A stretch of DNA of 64,000 nt from Bacillus sp. OV166 (GCF_900177675.1 NZ_FXWM01000001.1:3047001-3111000), one strand, 5' to 3'; counted from the stretch's first letter, positions 52,999-61,405 are shown. Numbers and translations: made by a program. Notes: generated by a model not told the origin, from the sequence alone.

Positions 52999-53688
52999 TT
53001 AGGCTGGTAAATCTTTATTTGCTTTTTTCATAGATGGCTTTTCTATGGATTTCCTACCTAGAGAAATACGTATCTGTGTTTTCCTACCCTTTTTATGATT
53101 GCAGGGCAGGTGGAGCCGCCACTGATAACGAATAGCAGACATGCGTAAAGCTATAACAATAAGGACAATCAGCGTCAACTGAATGGGGGTGCTCCAACCC
53201 AGCCAAATACATATGGCACATAAAATTGTTAAAATCGCATGAATTTCTTCCTTTAAAGCAAGGGGTTTTCGGGCAGCGATGATGTCACGAATCATACCCC
53301 CTCCAACGCCGGTAAACATCGACGCCAAGACCATTACGCCCAAATCATTAGAAAAAACCTCTTGGGCTGACATTGCTCCTTGAAGAGCGAAGGAAGCAAG
53401 ACCAATGGAATCAAAAAATAAACTCCACCGCTTCCAATGATTAATCCACTTTAGCGGTAATAATACGATGAATGTCAGCGTCATTAAAACCGTTAAAATG
53501 ATGGAATGGTCCCAAAGCTCTGAAACAGGGACACCTATAATCAAATTTCGTACGAGCCCTCCCCCAAAGGCTGTGGTTAAACCCAATGCGTAAACCCCAA
53601 CAAAGGAATATTCTACTTCAAGGGCTACAAAAGCCCCGCTTGCTGCATATGAAATAATTCCGATAAAATGAAGGACCATCCAAGACAT
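52999..53688 (-). CDS. TRIC-type cation channel family protein (UPF0126)
   Basis: 229 residues, seven hydrophobic helices in two similar halves. AASGAFVALEVEYSFVGVYALGLTTAFGGGLVRNLIIG and AMSAQEVFSNDLGVMVLASMFTGVGGGMIRDIIA are the paired glycine-rich segments of bacterial TRIC channels, which form trimers passing K+ (and Na+) ions. The C-terminal 40 residues are basic and probably unstructured. ATG 53688 is preceded by TTTTAAAGGAATGTCTTGG-like sequence. Interrupts the cassette run as a normal chromosomal gene. Confidence 0.85.
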   Translation of the reverse strand: MSWMVLHFIGIISYAASGAFVALEVEYSFVGVYALGLTTAFGGGLVRNLIIGVPVSELWDHSIILTVLMTLTFIVLLPLKWINHWKRWSLFFDSIGLASFALQGAMSAQEVFSNDLGVMVLASMFTGVGGGMIRDIIAARKPLALKEEIHAILTILCAICIWLGWSTPIQLTLIVLIVIALRMSAIRYQWRLHLPCNHKKGRKTQIRISLGRKSIEKPSMKKANKDLPA

Positions 53689-53808
53689 TCCTTTAAAATA
53701 CCTCCTGATAAAAATAATTTATTTTCCTAATCTCTTCAGACGCAAATACGAAGGTTGGAATATACCTTGCAAGAGAGAAAAACATCATTTTCCATTTTTA
53801 AACAAAAA

Positions 53809-53858
53809 ACTCCACCACAAGAAATCGTCTCAACAGACGACATTTTGTGGTGGAGTAA
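53809..53858. terminator. long inverted repeat terminator
   Basis: ACTCCACCACAA and TTGTGGTGGAGT enclose a second stem TCGTCT/AGACGA. Near perfect. No gene ends right at it. Confidence 0.7.
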
Positions 53859-54074
53859 TCAATTAGCATTGCCTACTAATAAATCATTCCATTGGGAATA
53901 ATAAATAGAGTTCTAACAAAAAGTTTTATTAGTGCTCCATCATTAAATTTGTCTAAATTTTGTCCAACTGCATTGATTATACTCCTCTCAAGCAGAAAAA
54001 CAAGAAAAATTTAGGACTGGTTGAATTTTTTATAGACTGTGTTGTATAGTATCGAGTTGTTAGGAGGAGAGAGC

Positions 54075-54419
54075 ATGGGGAAAAAGGAAACAGCGTTTAA
54101 TGATATTGTACGGAAAATGCGAAAAGAGATTTTTGGAAAGGGACCGGAGCGAATTTTTACTCACTTCGTGGATAATATGGCTATCACAACCATGTATGGT
54201 ATTCTAACTCCGACAGAAAAATTTATTGCACAATCCCAAGAGGGTAAAAAAGTAATTCATAGTGCCCGAACCGAAATGATTCGGGATATATATAAGCAGA
54301 AAATACCTGAAGGAATGGAGGAGATCGTAGGTTCAAAGCTACTTCATTTATTTTCGGATGCAAAGATTGAAGAGGATATGGCTGTATCAGTTTTTATTTT
54401 TGAAAAAACGATTGAGTAA
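54075..54419 (+). CDS. DUF2294 domain-containing protein
   Basis: 114 residues from ATG 54075 (TAGGAGGAGAGAGC upstream). FNDIVRKMRKEIFGKGPERIFTHFVDNMAITTMYGILTPTEKFIAQS and EGKKVIHSARTEMIRDIYKQ match the DUF2294 family found near Na+ transport and in many spore formers; role unproven. Cytosolic. An upstream start at 54039 would include the ribosome site and is rejected. Confidence 0.75.
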   Translation: MGKKETAFNDIVRKMRKEIFGKGPERIFTHFVDNMAITTMYGILTPTEKFIAQSQEGKKVIHSARTEMIRDIYKQKIPEGMEEIVGSKLLHLFSDAKIEEDMAVSVFIFEKTIE

Positions 54420-54857
54420 TAACCAAGGGGATTTTTTGCAAATAAAACAGAGCATCATTCAAAACGCTGAAAAACAATTATTTTAGATGATACTATTTGT
54501 TTATAGGTGTTTATTCTATTAATTTGAAAAACCTCATTTAGATATGTCACGGGGAACCGTATCATAAGTAAATGAGGTTTTTAGTCTGAAGCATTGATAT
54601 CACTTGCCTAGGGCATTTTTATAGGCGAAAATACCGTACCATAAGTAATAGTGCATTTTCAAAATATGTTTTCCTAAAATTAGGAGCAAATTTGAGAATA
54701 GACATATATTTGCTCATTGTGAATGATTGGTAGAATTCGAATAGATACAACAAAAAATGTCGAATTAAAGTATAATAGATTTATGAAAAATTGTTAGTTC
54801 GTGTTGGTACAGAATCTCATTTTACTAAAATGAAGGTTGAGTATGGGGGGGAGACTT
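54420..54857. other. intergenic region with second repeat type
   Basis: About 440 bases with two copies of the ACCGTA(C/T)CATAAGTAA repeat (54549-54582, 54637-54660) and no recognisable gene. Confidence 0.5.
54549..54660 (+). repeat. ACCGTACCATAAGTAAATGA repeat, copies 2 and 3
   Basis: ACGGGGAACCGTATCATAAG, TAAATGAGGTTTTTAG, and 55 bases on ATACCGTACCATAAGTAATA. With copy 1 they bracket the TRIC and DUF2294 genes. Confidence 0.75.
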
Positions 54858-55076
54858 ATGAACGAAGAAGGCAAAATATCCAAAAGTGATCTAGATTATA
54901 TTATTAATCAGCTGAAACAAACTCAAAAGGAAACAGCTGCCACTTTAGCAGTACAACCAGCTAGACTTATTCATCGGCATCAAAAATTACAATTGTTTAA
55001 ATCTTGGATTTGGAGAATTGTAATAGGGGTTATCGTTAGTCTAGTTTTATCCTTAGAAGGCTACCCTTTTTCCTGA
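54858..55076 (+). CDS. small single-pass membrane protein
   Basis: 72 residues from ATG 54858 (GGGGGGAGACTT upstream). Charged, glutamine-rich helix (KISKSDLDYIINQLKQTQKE), then a C-terminal membrane helix (SWIWRIVIGVIVSLVLSL). Family unknown. Followed 4 bases later by element 30; no element precedes it closely, so this may be the first unit after the TRIC interruption. Confidence 0.6.
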   Translation: MNEEGKISKSDLDYIINQLKQTQKETAATLAVQPARLIHRHQKLQLFKSWIWRIVIGVIVSLVLSLEGYPFS

Positions 55077-55080
55077 AAAT

Positions 55081-55174
55081 TCTTCTTAAGCTAACGGGTG
55101 CTTATGTTAAAAATGGGATGGCTGCGGCGATCCCGTTTTCTTATTGTGCTAACGAAGCAGTTTAGTTGAAATAG
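55081..55174 (+). repeat. cassette element 30, canonical long form
   Basis: TTCTTAAGCTAACGGGTGC, TTATGTTAAAAAT, hairpin GGGATGGCTGCGGCGATCCC, right site TGTGCTAACGAAGCAGTTTA plus GTTGAAATAG. Same centre as element 21. Confidence 0.95.
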
Positions 55175-55223
55175 ATAGTGGCTGAGAATAGTACCAAAAT
55201 TAACATTTACCGGGTGAGAAAAA

Positions 55224-55562
55224 ATGTCTAATTTGATAAATATAAAGGATTTAAAAAAATGGGTAATTGAAAAGGATTTAGAAAAAGAAACTATTAATGG
55301 GTTTTGGGAGACCTTTAATAGTTGGAGGGAAGAATCCCCTGAAGAATTTGAGGAAACTTTTCAGGAAGGATTTGAACCTGAGAAATTGTTTATTTATGTT
55401 AATACAGTTTCACTTACAATTACAAACTGGCCTGATGAGAATTTTAATCACGTAGTTATTAGACTTAATTTTGAATATGATGAATCTGTGATAGGGGAAT
55501 ATAGAATGGTTTTCGACTATGAAACAGGTGAAGTATTTGACGATATTTTTAATGTGAACTAA
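55224..55562 (+). CDS. acidic immunity-like hypothetical protein
   Basis: 112 residues, GGTGAGAAAA before ATG. WVIEKDLEKETINGFWETFN, EESPEEFEETFQEGFEPEKL, VVIRLNFEYDESVIGEYRMVFD, ETGEVFDDIFNV. Very acidic, helices then strands, the style of small toxin-immunity proteins; no family recognised. One gene between elements 30 and 31. Confidence 0.6.
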   Translation: MSNLINIKDLKKWVIEKDLEKETINGFWETFNSWREESPEEFEETFQEGFEPEKLFIYVNTVSLTITNWPDENFNHVVIRLNFEYDESVIGEYRMVFDYETGEVFDDIFNVN

Positions 55563-55578
55563 TTCTGTACCTCATTTT

Positions 55579-55618
55579 CTTATTAAGCTAACGGATGCAG
55601 GTTAGTGAAAGAAGGAGA
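55579..55618 (+). repeat. cassette element 31, short form
   Basis: TATTAAGCTAACGGATGCAG then GTTAGTGAAAGAAGG. Merged site, no hairpin. Confidence 0.9.
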
Positions 55619-55675
55619 TAATCCTAACTAAGCTGAATTTATAAGTAATTGATAAAATTGTGAGGTGTCTTTTCA

Positions 55676-55921
55676 ATGCTATACGAAGTGAAAATTTGGG
55701 GTAAGGAATTAAAATGTGATGTATGTTCCGATAATCAATGGTATAAAAGCACTCTTAATACAGAAATACAAAGCGAAGAAAATGCCTATGAGTATAACAA
55801 GGAAGTAAGATATATGTTTGAATGCAAAAAGTGCGGTAATTGCAGGATATTTGGAATGGTATCTAGCGAAAATGATACTGAAGATATGAATATCAATATT
55901 AGCCCTATTTCAGAAATGTAG
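55676..55921 (+). CDS. zinc-ribbon hypothetical protein
   Basis: 81 residues, GAGGTGTCTTTTCA before ATG. LKCDVCSDNQW near residue 13 and FECKKCGNCRIF near 48 give two CxxC knuckles, a zinc ribbon. EVRYMFECKKCG strand pattern fits a small nucleic-acid or protein-binding domain. Family not recognised. One gene between elements 31 and 32. Confidence 0.65.
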   Translation: MLYEVKIWGKELKCDVCSDNQWYKSTLNTEIQSEENAYEYNKEVRYMFECKKCGNCRIFGMVSSENDTEDMNINISPISEM

Positions 55922-55926
55922 GATTA

Positions 55927-55994
55927 TCTTCACTAACGGGTGCTAGAGTTCAAGGTCTACTTAATTTACAACGCAGGTCTTTTTTTAAGAAAGG
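55927..55994 (+). repeat. cassette element 32, left site and centre
   Basis: TTCACTAACGGGTGCTAGAG, TTCAAGGTCTAC, weak hairpin with AGACC/GGTCT, T7. Right site missing; the next gene is on the other strand. Confidence 0.8.
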
Positions 55995-56022
55995 CAAAGG
56001 GAAATCTCGTTTGAGAGATCCC

Positions 56023-56262
56023 TTATTGTTCTTTTATATTATATTTCTTCATCAGTTTCTTGGCTTGTTCGATTCCTTTTTCTGTTAGATACACTGATTT
56101 TGATTGCTTGCTGCCACGAATGTAATCATTCTCTGTTAATTCATTTAGTGACTCAAAAGGATAACCTTTCCAACTTCTCTGAGCATCACCTAATCCATAA
56201 TCTTCTGTAAAAGATGTTAAATGTAATAATAATAACGTTAATTCATCAATCTGATCTTTCAT
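56023..56262 (-). CDS. DUF6429-like protein
   Basis: 79 residues from ATG 56262 (AAAGGAATGCATAAA upstream). MKDQIDELTLLLLHLTSFTE, RSWKGYPFESLNELTENDYI, SKSVYLTEKGIEQAKKLMKK: a small winged-helix-like protein close to the DUF6429 family (remembered pattern). Often found next to IS66-type elements or as a lone gene; function unknown. One of the minus-strand units of the array. Confidence 0.7.
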   Translation of the reverse strand: MKDQIDELTLLLLHLTSFTEDYGLGDAQRSWKGYPFESLNELTENDYIRGSKQSKSVYLTEKGIEQAKKLMKKYNIKEQ

Positions 56263-56379
56263 TTTATGCATTCCTTTACTTTTTACCAACATTATAACTA
56301 AAACAATGTACTATATTCAAAGGTAAAAAATAAGGCCTAAAACAAAGAATATTATTTTGTCAGAACAAAGTTTGATTTA

Positions 56380-56480
56380 TCTTGTTCAATTAATGGGTGC
56401 TTGAATTAAAGCCAAAATGTAATGTTTTGGTATATACCTTTTTCTTTATCGTTAAGACGGAGTAGTTTACTTGAATAATA
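56380..56480 (+). repeat. cassette element 33, long form
   Basis: TTGTTCAATTAATGGGTGC, TTGAATTAAAG, hairpin CCAAAATGTAATGTTTTGG, then CGTTAAGACGGAGTAGTTTA and CTTGAATAAT. Confidence 0.85.
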
Positions 56481-56519
56481 AAGTTAGGAGAAATGATAAA
56501 AGGTAAATGAGGATGGTTA

Positions 56520-56888
56520 TTGATGAAAAATCATATTAAAGTGAATGGAAAGCTTCTTCAAACAAACAAACGTTTTTCACAATTAAAAAATAGTCAAAAG
56601 GAATGGATCACAACAGAATTTTGTAATCTCTACTTCGATAAGATGAAAGAAAGACGCACAACAAGGAAACTACCCCCTAATTACCGCGATACAGTTATTT
56701 CGTCTCTATATGAACAGATTCAGAATAGCGAGATATGGATTCCTTATGACGAAGTAGAAAAGTATGCATTCAGTAAAATCACAAAGATTGTAAAATCCTT
56801 TAAGAAGCAACTCCCTGAGTTGTGTGAGGAAATTGAAGCTGAGTACTCTAATGAAATTACCTATATAGGTCCGTTAAGCTTCACTTGA
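56520..56888 (+). CDS. hypothetical basic protein
   Basis: 122 residues. KVNGKLLQTNKRFSQLKNSQ, EFCNLYFDKMKERRTTRKLP, EKYAFSKITKIVKSFKKQLP. Helical and basic; the QKxWI..E....Y.......R.LP pattern recalls small Bacillus proteins I cannot name. Possibly nucleic-acid binding. GATGGTTATTG upstream gives a poor ribosome site. One gene between elements 33 and 34. Confidence 0.6.
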   Translation: MMKNHIKVNGKLLQTNKRFSQLKNSQKEWITTEFCNLYFDKMKERRTTRKLPPNYRDTVISSLYEQIQNSEIWIPYDEVEKYAFSKITKIVKSFKKQLPELCEEIEAEYSNEITYIGPLSFT

Positions 56889-56904
56889 TTAAAGAGCTAA
56901 GCCT

Positions 56905-57013
56905 TTTCTTATTGAAGTAACGGGGCAGGTTGCTTGCTGTACTAACGGATGCATTTCTACAAAGGATAGAGACGCTTTTTTACTAACGGCTCAGAATTGT
57001 TTAAGAAGAATAA
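56905..57013 (+). repeat. cassette element 34, rearranged
   Basis: TTGAAGTAACGGGGCAGGTT, then a second set GTACTAACGGATGCATTTCT, GAGACGC with T6, and ACTAACGGCTCAGAATTGTT. Looks like the overlap of a short and a long copy with the gene between them lost. Confidence 0.8.
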
Positions 57014-57072
57014 CCTTAAATAATCTTTAATTATAAATATAGGAAATCTATATTCAGAAATGAGGAGTTTCA

Positions 57073-57422
57073 ATGAATGAAGATTTTATTAAATCTTTAT
57101 ACAAGTCAATAGTTCAAGAAAATCTTGAGCAGTACAAAAGCTTATACGAATCAACGAATGTCAGTAATACCACTGATGATTACTGGAGAAAGGCTCCAAT
57201 CTATACAATAGTTTAGATGAAGAAAATAAAGGTGTTCTATTTAAAATTATCGAGCAAACAATCATTGATACCATTTCAAATATGCTTGGGATAATTGACG
57301 GGAGTTCAACCCTAATAGACTGTTCAATGGAACCAAAACTGCTGCTTAATTCTATTGATACTGTAGGGGAGCTTCAGGATTGCTTCCTAGAATACATTGA
57401 AGAGAAAGACTTAAATAATTAA
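57073..57422 (+). pseudogene. hypothetical cassette gene, frameshifted
   Basis: ATG 57073 with GAGGAGTTTCA upstream. First frame: MNEDFIKSLYKSIVQENLEQ, YKSLYESTNVSNTTDDYWRKA, then stop at about 57216. The next frame continues LYNSLDEENKGVLFKIIEQT, ISNMLGIIDGSSTLIDCSME, ELQDCFLEYIEEKDLNN. A one-base change at GGCTCCAATC (about 57194-57203) joins them into an intact helical protein of about 115 residues, typical of small immunity-like proteins. Family not recognised. Confidence 0.65.
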
Positions 57423-57501
57423 TCTAACAGCTCAAACATTGTATTGTCGAATAAATGCTGGGGAGTCGCCAAGTTGAAGTTCTCTTATTATTTCTATAAG
57501 A

Positions 57502-57591
57502 AAGTTTGTGAAGGATTGTACTTAAAGTACTGAGCTGTCATTGAGGCAGCTTTTATTGTTTCACTAACAAAGCAGTTTACTTGAAGAAGGA
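57502..57591 (+). repeat. cassette element 35, long form with 5' extension
   Basis: AGTTTGTGAAGGATTGTACT, AAAGTACTGAGCTGTCATTG: the left site is deleted and the extension joins the hairpin; AGGCAGCTTTT; right site TTTCACTAACAAAGCAGTTT and ACTTGAAGAAGG. Confidence 0.9.
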
Positions 57592-57640
57592 AATCAAAAT
57601 AAATAAGGAGAAATATTATTTATAAAAAGGGGATGATGAT

Positions 57641-58108
57641 TTGAAATTTCGAACTATTGATATTGAAAAGGATAAAGATACAATTATTAAATTCAGAAAG
57701 GACTCTTACGTTGTAAGTTTTGGTACTGAAGAAGGGTTTGGAGATGAAATTGCTTATATTAATCGGATTAAAGAAAGAGTTAATAAATTCCCAAATGGAC
57801 AGGTAATTATTGAAAAAGACGATTTACCAATTGGGCAAATGGAGCTGCAAATTCGGGAATACGGTGAAAAGGAAATTGGTTATGTTAATTTATTCTATAT
57901 TATACCTGAATATCGTGGGAATGGGCTTGGAAAGGATTTAATTCGTTATGCAGAAGATTTTTTCAGAAAATCTAATGTATCTGAATATCATTTGCGTGTA
58001 GCTCCCTCTAATCAAAGAGCAATGAATTTATATACTAAATATGGGATGGTCAAATTAAGGGAAGAAAATGAAAAATATTTGGTATATAGAATGAGGAAAC
58101 TATTATAA
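57641..58108 (+). CDS. GNAT family N-acetyltransferase
   Basis: 155 residues, TTG start with GGGGATGATGA upstream. NLFYIIPEYRGNGLGKDLIRYAEDFF is the acetyl-CoA binding motif A (R/Q-x-x-G-x-G/A), and VAPSNQRAMNLYTKYGMVK motif B. Transfers an acetyl group to an unknown amine. GNAT genes are among the commonest integron cassette genes. One gene between elements 35 and 36. Confidence 0.85.
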   Translation: MKFRTIDIEKDKDTIIKFRKDSYVVSFGTEEGFGDEIAYINRIKERVNKFPNGQVIIEKDDLPIGQMELQIREYGEKEIGYVNLFYIIPEYRGNGLGKDLIRYAEDFFRKSNVSEYHLRVAPSNQRAMNLYTKYGMVKLREENEKYLVYRMRKLL

Positions 58109-58132
58109 ACTAAGAGTTGCGGAATTTCCGTT

Positions 58133-58224
58133 CTTCTTTCACTAACGGGTGCTAGAGTTGGAGAACGGATCTGTCATCGGGGCAGCGGTTCTTATTCTGC
58201 TAACGAAGACTCTATTACACTAAG
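58133..58224 (+). repeat. cassette element 36, long form
   Basis: TTTCACTAACGGGTGCTAGA, GTTGGAGAACG, hairpin GATCTGTCATCGGGGCAGC, right site TCTGCTAACGAAGACTCTAT (degenerate after CTAACGAAG). Confidence 0.9.
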
Positions 58225-58285
58225 CGAATTTTCTTGAGATGATAGCTTTTAACTGGAAAAAGCGATTCTTTGGGAGTGAAATTAA

Positions 58286-58639
58286 ATGAGACGATACATT
58301 GAGTTTAATGTGGATATAAAGCCTTTTCAAGCGGTTCAATTTATTTTGGAGGACAAGGATTTAAAGTCAACTTTGATATTTGAGGATTATAAAGTTACTG
58401 GAGTAGACGAAAAAGAAATTTCAATTCTAGTATTTGAAAAATTTTTTCTTCGAACGGGTAATACAGCTACATTAACTGTAACTGTTGATAATTTTAGCGG
58501 AGTGACAATTGTAAAGTGTATATCAGCAGGAAATGGAGATGGGATATTGGATATTGATTGGGGAGCGGGAAAAAGTTTTATTAAACCATTAAGAAAAAAA
58601 CTGGAATCTCACATTATTGAAATAACGAAGGAGTCATAA
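58286..58639 (+). CDS. DUF6054-like protein
   Basis: 117 residues, GGGAGTGAAATTAA before ATG. EFNVDIKPFQAVQFILED, ILVFEKFFLRTGNTATLTVT, VTIVKCISAGNGDGILDIDWGAGKSF. The final GxxDGIxxIDWGAGxxF part fits the DUF6054 family (from memory) of small Firmicute proteins with a beta-sandwich. Function unknown. One gene between elements 36 and 37. Confidence 0.65.
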   Translation: MRRYIEFNVDIKPFQAVQFILEDKDLKSTLIFEDYKVTGVDEKEISILVFEKFFLRTGNTATLTVTVDNFSGVTIVKCISAGNGDGILDIDWGAGKSFIKPLRKKLESHIIEITKES

Positions 58640-58677
58640 CTCACTATGGTCAATTCTTTAAAGATTTGTGGGTTTTT

Positions 58678-58766
58678 CTTCTTTCACTAACGGATGCGTT
58701 TTTACTAAAAGTGGAGATACATTTTTCTTATTGCACTAACGGATCAGGTTAGTGAAAGAAGGAATT
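58678..58766 (+). repeat. cassette element 37, long form
   Basis: TCTTTCACTAACGGATGCGT, ACTAAAAGTGGAG, T5, right site TTGCACTAACGGATCAGGTT then AGTGAAAGAAGG. Hairpin decayed. Confidence 0.9.
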
Positions 58767-58951
58767 TTATTGTAATATAATTGTAATAATCAATAACTTT
58801 TAGGGGTGAAGAATGAAAAAAATCCCAAGTTTATTAATTATTATTTGATATTTCCATAAATAAAACTCTATTTTTCCCCTCACTTTTCCTCTAAAATAAA
58901 TAGTTGGAACAATTTTTTTCTGTTTTTTAAAATTAAGGGGGAAATAAAAAA

Positions 58952-60118
58952 GTGAAGAAATTTCAAAAGATTTTATTGGCAGTCGTCCTTCTGTTTGGAT
59001 GTTTTCCAGCTGTTGGCAATGCAGTGGCACCAGATGAGCTAACCTCATTTTTAAATGAAGATGATTGGACAGAAGAAGAACTAGACTCCTATCTAGAATA
59101 TTTCTATGATATGAGTTTGAAAGATTTTACTACTATTGATGAACTAAAAGAAACACTTGGGGAACCTATTACTGAAGAAAACCTACAGACATTAATAAAA
59201 GATTACGAGTTCGAAAATGAAGAAGACCTTGTTGCTTTCCTTATTCAAAACGGGGAAATGGAAGAAGGTGAAAAAATCGGGGATGTCTTTCGATATATTA
59301 ATGCCCTTGATTATACTGTTTCTTATTATACAGAAGAAAGCGGGACTCCGATTACAGATGAAAACCTCAATGAACTTCTTGAAGATTATGGTATGACCAT
59401 ACAGGAATTGAAGGATTTATTGGCAAAAAATGAGGATTCACTGGACAACTATAAAACTATTGAAGATCTGGATATGGCAGTAGCCTTGTATATGAGCGGA
59501 AATGATATAGAGAATATTGTTTCCGAAATAAGCATTACAGAAGATGAAATCATGGCTATGATATCCCATTTTGAAAGCCTTAATCTAGATGAAGCAACGG
59601 TTAATGAAAAAATGGCATCCATTGAAAAACGCCTTGAACCATTTATTGATTTAGAAAATACAAGCGAGCTTACAGCTGGACAGGCTTCCGAGTTGATCAG
59701 CATTGCCGAAGAAATTTTTAACATAGTTGAATTAGAGCCGCGTTTTTATCTGGTAAAGGGCAGTGAAAAGAAACCAGTTACCATGAATGAGCTTGTCAAG
59801 ATGAAAGACGCTCAAGGGTATGGCTTGTTAATCGAGCTTTATAATAAAAAGGGTAAGCTCCTCCTAGATGCTTTATTTCCTGCAGAAATGCTTAATTCTG
59901 AATTAATTGACGAAACGGTTAATGATATTAAAAAGGTTGAAAAGACTGTAAAAAGAATTGAAACTGCTGTAAAAAGGACAAAGGAAAAGCAGCCACGTAC
60001 TATTAAAGGTGGCAAACTGCCAAATACAGCAGGCAATTATATGGAGGGAGTACTGGCTGGTTCATTATTGATTCTTGTAGGTGTCATTTTTTATCGCAAG
60101 AGGAAAGAGCAAGCCTAA
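58952..60118 (+). CDS. processed acidic surface protein, sortase substrate
   Basis: 388 residues, GGGGGAAATAAAAA before the start. Signal peptide KKFQKILLAVVLLFGCFPAVGNA; long acidic helical middle (repeated pattern of E/D-rich helices such as DELTSFLNEDDWTEEELDSY and GTPITDENLNELLEDYGMTI, about 45-residue units at 80-130 and 125-170); C-terminal sorting signal LPNTAG, then a membrane helix and RKRKEQA tail. This is the acidic LPXTA-anchored protein that occurs beside class D sortases in Bacillus. ATG/GTG frame overlaps the sortase start by one base. Confidence 0.85.
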   Translation: MKKFQKILLAVVLLFGCFPAVGNAVAPDELTSFLNEDDWTEEELDSYLEYFYDMSLKDFTTIDELKETLGEPITEENLQTLIKDYEFENEEDLVAFLIQNGEMEEGEKIGDVFRYINALDYTVSYYTEESGTPITDENLNELLEDYGMTIQELKDLLAKNEDSLDNYKTIEDLDMAVALYMSGNDIENIVSEISITEDEIMAMISHFESLNLDEATVNEKMASIEKRLEPFIDLENTSELTAGQASELISIAEEIFNIVELEPRFYLVKGSEKKPVTMNELVKMKDAQGYGLLIELYNKKGKLLLDALFPAEMLNSELIDETVNDIKKVEKTVKRIETAVKRTKEKQPRTIKGGKLPNTAGNYMEGVLAGSLLILVGVIFYRKRKEQA

Positions 60119-60708
60119 TGAAAAGTAAAATCCCGGCTCGAAAGTGGATTAGCATCTTGCTAGTCCTTGCAGGATTATGGATTGTGGGATTAAACATCAA
60201 GCCCTTTTTTCAACAAACAAATGAGGTTCAAAATAAACAGGAAAAAATGGCACCCAAAGTAGTAAAAGAAAAAATTGGTTCGAAGTCTCTATATCCAGTT
60301 CGTTACAAAATAGGGGATCGGATTGGAGAACTGGTCATTCCGAAGCTTTCTAAGAGCTTGCCGATTTTTCATGGGGCAAATGAAGATGAACTGATTAAAG
60401 GAGTCGGTCACTTTGCAGGTAGCGTGCTGCCTGGTGAAAAGGATAATTCTGTTCTCTCAGGACACAGGGATACAGTGTTTAGGAAGCTGGGAGAAGTCGG
60501 AAAAGGTGATTTATTAATTGTGAGGACATCTGCGGGCAAGTTTACTTATAAAGTAAGAAGAACACGGATTGTTGATGCTGATGACCGGACCGTGATTGTC
60601 CCTAAACCGAGGGCTACTCTGACGGTTACGACGTGTTATCCATTTTCATACATTGGTGACGCACCGCAGCGATATATTTTAATAGCAGACTTAATTAGCT
60701 CCAATTAA
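60118..60708 (+). CDS. srtD: class D sortase
   Basis: 196 residues. N-terminal membrane helix (WISILLVLAGLWIVGLNI), then the sortase barrel: VIPKLSKSLPIFHGANEDEL, LSGHRDTVFRKLGEVGKGD (catalytic His), TLTVTTCYPFSYIGDAPQRYIL (catalytic Cys and Arg). Class D sortases prefer LPNTA-type signals, exactly what the overlapping upstream gene carries. They join it to peptidoglycan, often in the mother cell/late growth. Translation coupled with the substrate gene (TAATG overlap). Confidence 0.9.
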   Translation: MKSKIPARKWISILLVLAGLWIVGLNIKPFFQQTNEVQNKQEKMAPKVVKEKIGSKSLYPVRYKIGDRIGELVIPKLSKSLPIFHGANEDELIKGVGHFAGSVLPGEKDNSVLSGHRDTVFRKLGEVGKGDLLIVRTSAGKFTYKVRRTRIVDADDRTVIVPKPRATLTVTTCYPFSYIGDAPQRYILIADLISSN

Positions 60709-60745
60709 TCGCCAGTATCATATAGTTACCTCTATTTTTACATTT

Positions 60746-60778
60746 CCCTCTTAACCTTTGGCTAAGAGGGATTATTTG
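60746..60778 (+). terminator. Rho-independent terminator of the sortase operon
   Basis: CCCTCTTAACC-TTT-GGCTAAGAGGG then ATTATTT. Confidence 0.75.
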
Positions 60779-60834
60779 TAATACAGATATTAGATGCAAC
60801 AGGAAATTTGCACCTTATAAATATTGCCTTTTAA

Positions 60835-60917
60835 AATAGATGCTTGAATTCAAGAAGGATCTCAGCGGCGATCCTTTTTTCTTATTCGACTAACGAAGCA
60901 GAATAGTTGAACAAGAA
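60835..60917 (+). repeat. cassette element 38, long form
   Basis: AATAGATGCTTGAATTCAAG (worn left site), hairpin GGATCTCAGCGGCGATCC with T6, right site TTCGACTAACGAAGCAGAAT and AGTTGAACAAG. Confidence 0.85.
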
Positions 60918-60953
60918 ATGATAATATATGTGTAACTAAATTGCAATTTGGGC

Positions 60954-61308
60954 GTGATTAAAACGGATAAAAGGCTATTGGAGATATATGACGAATGGGA
61001 AGCTAAATTAGATAAGGACGAGTGGTATTTTAGTAATTCTTTCGAAGCAATAACCAAAGGAATGTCTTCAAGATGCTTATAACTACATTCCAAATGTTAT
61101 AGATGTATTGTTGAAATTAGACGATGACTTATTAATATGGGAAACTATTTACTTCTTAATTGAACTGTATAGTATTGCTGACACCACTCAGATACATCCA
61201 TATCTTGAAAGTAATTGGTCTGTTTTAACACAACATATGAAAAATTATCAAGACTCGTATGCTACACCATTTAAAGAACTAATTAGACAGATAAGAATAA
61301 GAGAATGA
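60954..61308 (+). pseudogene. hypothetical cassette gene, frameshifted
   Basis: From about GTG 60954 the frame reads KTDKRLLEIYDEWEAKLDKD, EWYFSNSFEAITKG and then hits a stop at 61080. The next frame carries on CLQDAYNYIPNVIDVLLKLD, LLIWETIYFLIELYSIADTT, QDSYATPFKELIRQIRIRE. One extra A in AAAGGAATG (about 61059-61066) explains it. Intact it would be a helical (HEAT-like) immunity-type protein of about 115 residues. Confidence 0.65.
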
Positions 61309-61317
61309 GGTTACTAC

Positions 61318-61384
61318 CTTGTTCAACTCCCATGAAAAGCAGCATTTTTATTATTGAGCTAACGGGGTAGTATAGTTAGAAAAG
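61318..61384 (+). repeat. cassette element 39, reduced
   Basis: TTGTTCAACTCCCATGAAAA, GCAGC, T5, then TTGAGCTAACGGGGTAGTAT and AGTTAGAAAAG. Left site largely lost. Confidence 0.75.
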
Positions 61385-61405
61385 ACAAAATATAAGGAGA
61401 AAAAA

